11,528 bases of DNA. It comes from Pseudomonadota bacterium. Lineage in GTDB: Bacteria > Chloroflexota > Ktedonobacteria > Ktedonobacterales > JACDGC01. The stretch is from contig JAJPKG010000368.1 in the NCBI GenBank assembly GCA_021323815.1, forward strand, positions 1 to 11,528, read 5' to 3'. Within the stretch, counting starts at the first letter, position 1, and every line of letters starts with the position of its first letter. Shown here in pieces: positions 6,899 through 11,528 of this stretch. The position numbers and the translations under genes are program-made. The notes beneath the pieces were generated by a model. It did not search any database. It worked only from the letters and a program-made list of their open reading frames with translations, and was not told the DNA's origin.

Positions 6899-6915
6899 CG
6901 CCGCATGCAGGCGAT

Positions 6916-6943
6916 CTGGCATCGGGCATGCGCCCAGCGCCAG
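6916..6943 (-). terminator. 28-base near-perfect hairpin between the YkoP-like gene and the rlmB promoter
   Basis: Read on the minus strand: CTGGCGCTGGGC, loop GCAT, GCCCGATGCCAG. This is a 12-position stem with two G-U pairs and one mismatch. It lies ~75 bases after the end of the YkoP-like gene and just upstream of the rlmB -10. There is no U-run, so a factor-dependent terminator or a protein site is as likely as intrinsic termination. Confidence 0.35.
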
Positions 6944-7017
6944 CGTATGTGGTGAACTGGACGCGCCAGGGCAAGATCTCGCGCCCGCCGTGTCGCCAAC
7001 CGAGCCGCAGCGCAGCC

Positions 7018-7692
7018 TCAGTCAGACGACACGATCTCAGAGGATTCGCTGGCCGGGGATTCGGTGGTGGCACCATAGTGGCTCAGCAGTGCAGAGCGCG
7101 ACATCCAGACCGTTTCGGGGAAGGTGAAGCGCGTGCGGCCATGCGCCAGCCGCTGCAATCCGCCGGGATTATAGATCACCAGCAAGCCATGCGCGAACAG
7201 GCGATCGACCCAGGTGCCGAAATTCACCGGGCGCGGCACGGTGACGAAGCCCAAACGCGGCGCGGCGCGCCCCAGCAACGACATGCCGTGAATGGCGCGC
7301 ATCTCGCGCATGGCCGGGTCGCGTTCCACCCAGGCGGCGATGGCGCGCAGGTCGTCGCGCATGGCGCGTATCAGTTGCCACAGCGTGCCGGTGCGCATAA
7401 ATTCCGTCACCCGTCGGTTATTCAGATGAATCTCGATGATCAGGTCGCCGCGCTGAATGAGCGTGCCATCAGGCAGCGTCACCGGGCGACGGCGACGATA
7501 GTGATGGACCTGCACGGCAAACACGTGCTCCGTCGCGCCGGGGATCGGAGAGATGGGGTCCACCCATTGCAGCAAGCGTTCCACCCAGTGCCAGGTGCGT
7601 AAAACGCCGCGCCCGCGCCCATTGCCGGAATGCTCGGCCAGATGCCAGCCGGGGGCTAGCGGGCGCGCGCCATCAGCGGGATCTTCGTTCAC
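7018..7692 (-). CDS. YkoP-like domain protein
   Basis: 224 residues. The core resembles the YkoP domain of Bacillus, known next to or fused with polysaccharide deacetylases. It has VTLPDGTLIQRGDLIIEIHLNN (71-92, the central signature 'DGT-I--GDLI-EIHLNN'), a helical stretch with WQLIRAMRDDLRAIAAWVERDP (105-126), and IHGMSLLGRAAPRLGFV (134-150). The C-terminal ~70 residues give a strand-rich end (LLVIYNPGGLQ, RTRFTFPETVWMS) and an acidic serine-rich tail. No signal peptide or strong membrane helix is seen, and no deacetylase domain is present, so this is a stand-alone member. The start is GTG 7692, with GGAG 8 bases upstream. It lies 105 bases after folC on the same strand. A cell-envelope role is inferred only from the family's usual company. 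Confidence 0.72.
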   Translation of the reverse strand: MNEDPADGARPLAPGWHLAEHSGNGRGRGVLRTWHWVERLLQWVDPISPIPGATEHVFAVQVHHYRRRRPVTLPDGTLIQRGDLIIEIHLNNRRVTEFMRTGTLWQLIRAMRDDLRAIAAWVERDPAMREMRAIHGMSLLGRAAPRLGFVTVPRPVNFGTWVDRLFAHGLLVIYNPGGLQRLAHGRTRFTFPETVWMSRSALLSHYGATTESPASESSEIVSSD

Positions 7693-7720
7693 TCAGCGCG
7701 CTCCAGAGGCCAGAATGCGG

Positions 7721-7748
7721 GATGTGCGAGGGGAGGCATGCGCACATC
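7721..7748. repeat. Perfect 8-bp inverted repeat in the folC to YkoP-like gap
   Basis: GATGTGCG (7721-7728), 12-base loop, CGCACATC (7741-7748). It lies 30 bases upstream of the YkoP-like GTG and 50 bases after the folC stop. It may be an mRNA hairpin separating expression of the two genes, or an operator. No T-tract follows. Confidence 0.35.
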
Positions 7749-7797
7749 GTTCTGTACAGAGAATAACACCAACAGGGGCAGTTTGGCGAGTATGGTG

Positions 7798-9123
7798 CTA
7801 GCGCCAGCGACCGCGCAACGCGCTCACCAGAAAGAGCGAGCCGGTCACGACGATGACATCATCCGCCCCGGCCTCGCGCAAGGCCAGATCAACAGCGGCA
7901 GCGGGATGTTCCGCGACGGCGACCTCGCTGATGCCCTGCGCGCGCGCCTGGGCAGCGATCTGTTCCGCCGCGCGCGCCTGCCGCCACGTAACATCCGGCG
8001 TGACGGCGATGAAATGAGGGTTCAACGGTGCCAGTGCGGCCAGCATCGGCGCGATCTCTTTCGTTCCCAGCGCGCCGAAGATCACCCACAGGCGATCCCA
8101 GCGCAAAGTCGCTTGCAGGGTGGTCGCCAGGGCGCGGATCTTGTCGGGATTATGCGCCACATCCAGCACCACCGTCGGACGCCGCGCCACGATCTCGAAT
8201 CTCCCCGGCAGCCATGCCTGCACCAGCCCGGCGCGGATCGCCTCAGGCGTGGCCTGGGGCAACGCGTGACGCGCGGCGCGAATCGCCAGGGCGGCGTTGT
8301 GTGCTTGATGCGCGCCGTGCAGGGGAACAACGAGATCTGCCATCTCGCCACGGGCATCGGCATACGTGAAATGCGTGCCGTCGGCCTCACTCCGCGCGTC
8401 ACCCTGGCTGAAATCCCGTCCCAGCACGTCCAGCGGCACTCCGGCGGCATCGGCCTCCGCTTGAATGACGGCCAGCACGTCAGGCTGTGTCGCGCCGGTG
8501 ACGGCGGGCGCGCCGGGCTTGATGATCCCCGCCTTGTGCCAGGCGATCTGCGGCAACGTATCGCCCAAAAACTCCATGTGGTCGAAGCCGATGGTGGTGA
8601 TGACCGCAACGGCAGGCGTGACGACATTGGTTTCATCGAAGCGCCCGCCCATGCCAACCTCGATCACCGCCAGATCCACCCCAGCGCGGGCGAAGGCCGT
8701 CAGCGCCAACGCCACAAACACCTGCTTGTGATGCGGATACCAGCCAGGCATCTGCGCGACGGCATCCGCGACGATCTGTGCGCAGGCGATATACTCGCTG
8801 TCGCTGATGAACGCGCCGTCAAGCTGCACCCGTTCCTGCGAGGCGACGACATAGGGATTGGTGTACAGCCCCACGCGCAGGCCGGCGGCGCGGGCGATGG
8901 CGGCGATCATTGTCGCGGTCGAGCCTTTGCCGCTGGTGCCGGTGACGTGCGCCACGCGCAGCCCCGCCTGGGGATTGCCCAGCCGCGCCAGCAACGCTTG
9001 CATCTCGTGGAAGTGTTTTTCCAGGCGCAGCGGTGGCGGCAGCGTCTCGCGCGCTTCCGGTGGGCGCGTGGCGAACTGCTCTACATAGGCGACGGCTTCT
9101 GCGATGGTAGCGAACGACGGCAT
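7798..9123 (-). CDS. folC: Bifunctional folylpolyglutamate synthase / dihydrofolate synthase
   Basis: 441 residues, a normal FolC length. FolC is a Mur-ligase-like ATP-dependent enzyme that adds L-glutamate to dihydropteroate and extends the polyglutamate tail of folates in the cytoplasm. Seen (numbered from the ATG at 9123): P-loop HVTGTSGKGSTAT at 59-71; GLYTNPYVVASQERVQLDG at 85-103 (usually TSPHL...RERI, so SPH is NPY here); VIEVGMGGRFDETN at 153-166; GFDHMEFLGDTLPQIAWHKAGIIK at 179-202 with the family lysine in HKAG; LPGRFE at 305-310; DVAHNP at 321-326. The start at 9138 is also open, but ATG 9123 has GGGGGA 5 bases upstream, whereas the AAGGAG before 9138 is 13 bases away. The large frame on the opposite strand is a shadow. 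Whether one or both activities are present cannot be told from motifs. Confidence 0.93.
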   Translation of the reverse strand: MPSFATIAEAVAYVEQFATRPPEARETLPPPLRLEKHFHEMQALLARLGNPQAGLRVAHVTGTSGKGSTATMIAAIARAAGLRVGLYTNPYVVASQERVQLDGAFISDSEYIACAQIVADAVAQMPGWYPHHKQVFVALALTAFARAGVDLAVIEVGMGGRFDETNVVTPAVAVITTIGFDHMEFLGDTLPQIAWHKAGIIKPGAPAVTGATQPDVLAVIQAEADAAGVPLDVLGRDFSQGDARSEADGTHFTYADARGEMADLVVPLHGAHQAHNAALAIRAARHALPQATPEAIRAGLVQAWLPGRFEIVARRPTVVLDVAHNPDKIRALATTLQATLRWDRLWVIFGALGTKEIAPMLAALAPLNPHFIAVTPDVTWRQARAAEQIAAQARAQGISEVAVAEHPAAAVDLALREAGADDVIVVTGSLFLVSALRGRWR

Positions 9124-9158
9124 GAAATTCCCCCACATGATGGCGACAAGACTCCTTC

Positions 9159-9187
9159 AGTGTATGCTATGCCAGCGCGACCCGCAA
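9159..9187 (-). promoter_or_regulatory. Weak candidate promoter of folC
   Basis: Read on the minus strand: TTGCGG (9187-9182), 17-base spacer, TACACT (9164-9159). Only 3/6 and 4/6 matches; offered because the spacing is ideal and it is placed ~30 bases before the folC starts. Confidence 0.25.
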
Positions 9188-9224
9188 AATGTGCAGGCCG
9201 CGCTCTGGTGGAGGAACGCACGAT

Positions 9225-9620
9225 TTAGCGTGGCGTTGCCGGGATCATGCGCGCGCCGTTGCTATGCGAGAAAACGAGCAGGATGATGTGCGTGAAGGTG
9301 AAACGCTGCTCGAAAGCGTGACGCACGGCGTCGATGATGGCTGTTTCTGTGGCGAGCCTGGTGGTGACTTCAGAGGGGGGAATGACTTCGCAGGCGATGG
9401 CGACGCGCATGACCCAGGCATCACACACGCACTGCGAACGTGCTGGCGGCACGACGGCCACCTGCACGGATGAAGGGATGATCTGACGCAGCAAGTGCGC
9501 AATGGTGTTTTGCACCTCGTCTTCGATGCGCATGGTGGCCGCCAACAAGGCCGCGCTCGGCTGGTAACCGCCGACCAGCAGGGTCATTTCGCCCGCCAGT
9601 TTCTTAGGGTTCATAAGCAT
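9225..9620 (-). CDS. Hypothetical protein, 131 aa
   Basis: I do not recognise this protein. From ATG 9620 it reads MLMNPKKLAGEMTLLVGGYQ, then a helical part (SAALLAATMRIEDEVQNTIAHLLRQIIP) and a strand-rich part with CVCDAWVMRVAIACEV. A long helix (TETAIIDAVRHAFEQRF) and THIILLVFSHSN near the end follow. The alternation looks like a compact alpha/beta domain; no signal peptide or clear membrane helix is present. The start is 9620 (or 9614): AGGAGG at 9625-9630 lies 4 bases before the first and 10 before the second. The frame is open to 9701, but there is no support there. It is divergent from the NB-ARC gene across 397 bases and lies upstream of folC (101 bases). It could belong to the STAND locus or to the folate gene series. 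Confidence 0.7.
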   Translation of the reverse strand: MLMNPKKLAGEMTLLVGGYQPSAALLAATMRIEDEVQNTIAHLLRQIIPSSVQVAVVPPARSQCVCDAWVMRVAIACEVIPPSEVTTRLATETAIIDAVRHAFEQRFTFTHIILLVFSHSNGARMIPATPR

Positions 9621-9651
9621 GTGTCCTCCTAAGGGGGCAACTGCGACATGT

Positions 9652-9737
9652 TCGTTCTCCGTGACGAGCAAAGTTTGCCGATCTCGTAGCGTCGCGCCCA
9701 AAGCCGCTGGATGAGAACGATGATTCGTTCTGTGACG
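9652..9737. repeat. Three related half-sites (two direct, one inverted) in the 131-aa gene leader
   Basis: TCGTTCTCCGTGACG (9652-9666) and TTCGTTCTGTGACG (9724-9737) are direct copies differing by a 2-base insertion. GAGAACGA (9713-9720) is the inverse. The right pair forms AGAACGA-TGAT-TCGTTCT (9714-9731), a perfect 7-bp inverted repeat with 4-base loop. In the minus-strand transcript the middle copy could pair either with the first (7 bp) or with the last (8 bp), which lies just before the AGGAGG ribosome-binding site. Confidence 0.5.
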
Positions 9738-9753
9738 CCTGAAGATAAGCTTT

Positions 9754-9782
9754 GATATATGCGTGTTATTCTAACATGTGGA
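9754..9782 (-). promoter_or_regulatory. Candidate promoter of the 131-aa gene
   Basis: Read on the minus strand: TCCACA (9782-9777), 17-base spacer, TATATC (9759-9754), 4/6 matches each, in the AT-rich part of the gap. It would give a ~127-base leader that contains the three half-sites at 9652-9737. Confidence 0.35.
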
Positions 9783-9861
9783 GAGCTTTTTAGAAAGGAT
9801 TTAGAACCATATTGTGGCAAAGTTCACTAAACTATCTCTTAGAATCCAGAGCAAATTCGAA

Positions 9862-9890
9862 ATGAAATCGGGCGGAACTTCTGGTATAAT
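9862..9890 (+). promoter_or_regulatory. Strong extended -10 promoter of the NB-ARC STAND gene
   Basis: TGG-TATAAT (9882-9890) is a perfect -10 with the extended TG motif, and ATGAAA (9862-9867, 4/6) lies at 17 bases. The start point is expected near 9896, giving a ~120-base leader. This is the closest match to consensus in the window. Confidence 0.6.
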
Positions 9891-9913
9891 AAGCTAAGAT
9901 CGTGTTCCCGCTG

Positions 9914-9926
9914 TGCTGACTCAGCA
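9914..9926. promoter_or_regulatory. 13-base perfect palindrome downstream of the STAND promoter
   Basis: TGCTGA-C-TCAGCA, 18-30 bases after the predicted transcription start. Position and symmetry fit an operator for a dimeric repressor; the STAND protein itself starts with a possible DNA-binding helical region. It is too tight (1-base centre) to fold as an RNA hairpin in full. Confidence 0.4.
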
Positions 9927-10021
9927 TGACTGAAATCTGGCTGAGCGATGAGTACGTCGCTGAGGATGTTGGGAATGACGGATCATTCGTCAGCGGAAAG
10001 ATGAGGATGCATATCATATGA
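9926..10021 (+). CDS. Possible 31-aa upstream frame overlapping the STAND gene start
   Basis: ATG 9926 to TGA 10019-10021 reads MTEIWLSDEYVAEDVGNDGS and ends KMRMHII. Its stop overlaps the STAND gene ATG by ATGA, the classic arrangement for translational coupling. Against it: no ribosome-binding site is visible before 9926 and a frame of 31 codons can arise by chance. If translated, it would act more as a leader than as a protein. Confidence 0.25.
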   Translation: MTEIWLSDEYVAEDVGNDGSFVSGKMRMHII

Positions 10022-11528
10022 GTATTGATCGAGAGCGTTTCATCACACTGATCGAGCCGATGCTGGATATGCTGAGCGCGCGCCAGCAACAACCGATGGC
10101 GGAAACGCTTGCCGGCCTGGCCAAGTCACTGAAGAAACATTCACCGGCGGTGATCTATAAATGGCGCGAGGGCAAAAGCTTGCCGAACGAAGTGGAGCTG
10201 CAAAAATTGGTCGAGATCGGCGTGCGTGAAGCCGGCATGGATCGCGCATGGGCCACAGATATCCTCGAAAGCTATCGGCATCCGGATCAGGCGAAGATTT
10301 TAAGCACCTTGTTCGCGCCTACCATCCCCCATAATTTGCCGCATCGTGCCTGTCGGCAACTCATTGGCCGCGAGACGGAACGAGAGGAGATCATTAAGCG
10401 CCTGTCACCGGAAGCGCGTGATTGGATCGTCCCTATCGAAGGTATCGGCGGTGTCGGCAAGAGCACGCTTGCCCTAGAAATCGGCTGGCACTTCGCCGAA
10501 ATCTATGATCCACGACTGCGCGAGCGGCAATTTGACGCCATCGTCTGGGCCTCAGCGAAAGATACCGAGATGACCCCAAAAGGGGTGCGCAGCCATCACC
10601 CGATGATCACCAACCGCAGCGATATCTTTCGTGCCTGTGCCGAAGTGCTCAATTATCCGTCATTGACCCAGACCGGCGATATCACTGCACTCAAACACGC
10701 CTTCAGTCAGAAAGGCCGCGTGCTGCTGATCATCGATAACCTCGAAACGGTTGACGATCCCGAAGTGCTCGATCTTTTACATCATCTTCCCTGGCCGGCG
10801 AAAGCGTTGGTGACCTTGCGCTGGCATGAAGATATGCCCTATCCCATTCATCTGCGCTCACTCGACGAGCAGAGCGCTCAGGAGATGATTCGCCGCGAAT
10901 GCGAGCAGCGGGGCATCGAACCTTCTGAGGATGTGTTGCAGCGGCTAGCGCGCATGACCGGCGGTTTGCCGCTGGCGATCTCGTTGAATGTCGGCTTGAT
11001 GTCCTTGCACGGCTATAGTGTGCAGAAGCTGGAACACGGCACCAAAGAAGCCGAGGAGTTGCTCCATTTCATTTTCGACCGCGTCGTGCAAACGCTGGGC
11101 GAGCAAAATCCCCACGCGCTGGATCTGTTGCGCGCGTTGGCGTTTTTTGACATGAACGAAGGGGCGACCGGCACTGCGCTGGCAGCCATCCTTGATCTTT
11201 CCCCGGATGATTATCAGGAAGCGGTGCAACAAGCCATCAATACCAATCTCATCAACCGCAATCCCGGCGGGCATTTCACCATGCTGCCGCTCACGCGCAC
11301 CTATGTCTTGGAACACCTTAAGGGAGATCCTGCCTGGCTGGCAGAGGCGCGCACGCGCTGGGTGGCATGGTATCTGGATTTCACCGCGAAATATGGCGGC
11401 GAGGACTGGGATGCTTATGGCGCGCGCTATGAAAAACTGCGCGCCGAATGGGCCAACATCCTGGCCGTGCTGGACTGGTGTGCCGCCACTGATCGCTATG
11501 ACGCGGTGAAAGCGTTTTGGATCGAGAA
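10018..11528 (+). CDS. NB-ARC (AP-ATPase) STAND protein with HTH-like N-terminus, 3' end outside window
   Basis: The frame stays open for 503 codons to the window edge. Residues ~27-85 form a helical region with LAKSLKKHSPAVIYKWREGKSLPN, like a degenerate Xre-type HTH, followed by LIGRETEREEII (the usual STAND entry sequence) near 121-132. The NB-ARC core shows Walker A GIGGVGKST at 142-150, Walker B VLLIIDNLE at 235-243, a sensor-1 type ALVTLRW near 265-271, the GxP motif TGGLPLA at 314-320, and at the MHD position MLPLTR at 422-427 (His replaced by Leu). After the winged-helix region, EWANILAVLDWCAATDRYDAV looks like the first of C-terminal TPR-type sensor repeats. Such proteins act as ATP-gated switches in regulation, defence or cell death. 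The start ATG 10018 has GAGGA (10003-10007) 10 bases upstream. Effector and ligand cannot be assigned from the visible part. Confidence 0.9.
   Translation, partial: MSIDRERFITLIEPMLDMLSARQQQPMAETLAGLAKSLKKHSPAVIYKWREGKSLPNEVELQKLVEIGVREAGMDRAWATDILESYRHPDQAKILSTLFAPTIPHNLPHRACRQLIGRETEREEIIKRLSPEARDWIVPIEGIGGVGKSTLALEIGWHFAEIYDPRLRERQFDAIVWASAKDTEMTPKGVRSHHPMITNRSDIFRACAEVLNYPSLTQTGDITALKHAFSQKGRVLLIIDNLETVDDPEVLDLLHHLPWPAKALVTLRWHEDMPYPIHLRSLDEQSAQEMIRRECEQRGIEPSEDVLQRLARMTGGLPLAISLNVGLMSLHGYSVQKLEHGTKEAEELLHFIFDRVVQTLGEQNPHALDLLRALAFFDMNEGATGTALAAILDLSPDDYQEAVQQAINTNLINRNPGGHFTMLPLTRTYVLEHLKGDPAWLAEARTRWVAWYLDFTAKYGGEDWDAYGARYEKLRAEWANILAVLDWCAATDRYDAVKAFWIE

Larger units (their letters stand above)
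9621..10017. promoter_or_regulatory. Divergent control region between the 131-aa gene and the STAND gene
   Basis: 397 bases, visibly more AT-rich than its surroundings (around 9740-9900). It holds candidate promoters for both directions, a set of three related half-sites (9652-9737), a palindrome (9914-9926) and a short upstream frame (9926-10021), each listed separately. The open frames crossing it on the minus strand (9629-9820, 9832-10092) have no start signal and run into the coding part of the STAND gene or the 5' leader, so they are left out. Confidence 0.6.

Noticed and set aside
7693..7797. Promoter for the YkoP-like gene (TTATTCT on the minus strand)
   Set aside because: The -10-like TATTCT has no acceptable -35 at 16-18 bases and no extended TG motif.
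7738..9228. 496-codon open frame on the plus strand opposite folC
   Set aside because: It is antisense to a motif-complete FolC, very rich in Arg/Gly/His/Gln as expected of a GC-driven shadow, and has no ribosome-binding site or recognisable domain.
9714..9731. LexA (SOS) box
   Set aside because: The GAAC/GTTC arms are 8 bases apart, whereas the Gram-positive-type box needs 4, so it does not fit.
9832..10092. 86-codon minus-strand frame across the STAND promoter
   Set aside because: It covers the promoter and the start of the STAND gene in antisense and has no start signal.

Overview
This is a GC-rich bacterial window carrying complete housekeeping genes and a few accessory ones. The gene set is a PrsW-type protease, a proline-rich anchored lectin-like protein, an orphan ParA, a YkoP-like protein, FolC, RlmB, a Cof-type HAD phosphatase and a large NB-ARC STAND protein. 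This content and its style suggest a chromosomal segment of a Chloroflexota (Anaerolineae-like) organism. That placement is inferred from gene content and style; no rRNA or other marker is present.

Layout. Bases 2-2856 hold a left-to-right unit: the 3' part of a PrsW-family intramembrane protease, a Pro-rich single-pass membrane protein coupled to it through an ATGA overlap, and an MFS_3-type exporter starting at TTG 15 bases further on. Bases 2857-3009 are a short convergent gap with two stem-loops. An unrecognised 148-aa gene (3010-3456, minus) is divergent from a ParA-family ATPase (3673-4467, plus). ParA is followed by a 215-aa protein with a SAP-like C-terminal helical region and a repeat-derived linker. 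That gene ends tail-to-tail, with a 6-base overlap, against a minus-strand series. Read right to left, the series is a 131-aa unknown protein, folC, a YkoP-like protein, rlmB and a Cof-type HAD phosphatase. Bases 9621-10017 are an AT-richer divergent control region. From 10018 to the window end runs an open frame of at least 503 codons for an NB-ARC (AP-ATPase) STAND protein, cut by the window edge.

How they work together. PrsW, the lectin-like protein and the exporter form a probable membrane unit. ParA and the 215-aa protein may form a two-gene chromosome or cargo positioning pair without ParB. FolC (folate), RlmB (23S rRNA 2'-O-methylation) and the HAD phosphatase are housekeeping genes; rlmB and the HAD gene are 24 bases apart and likely cotranscribed from an extended -10 promoter. 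The STAND gene is the most likely accessory or defence/signalling component. It has the best promoter in the window (TGG-TATAAT), a 13-base perfect palindrome just after the predicted transcription start, and a 31-codon upstream frame overlapping its ATG by ATGA.

I saw no tRNA, rRNA, CRISPR array, transposase or replication origin. The large open frames opposite folC and the HAD gene are judged to be GC-driven shadows.
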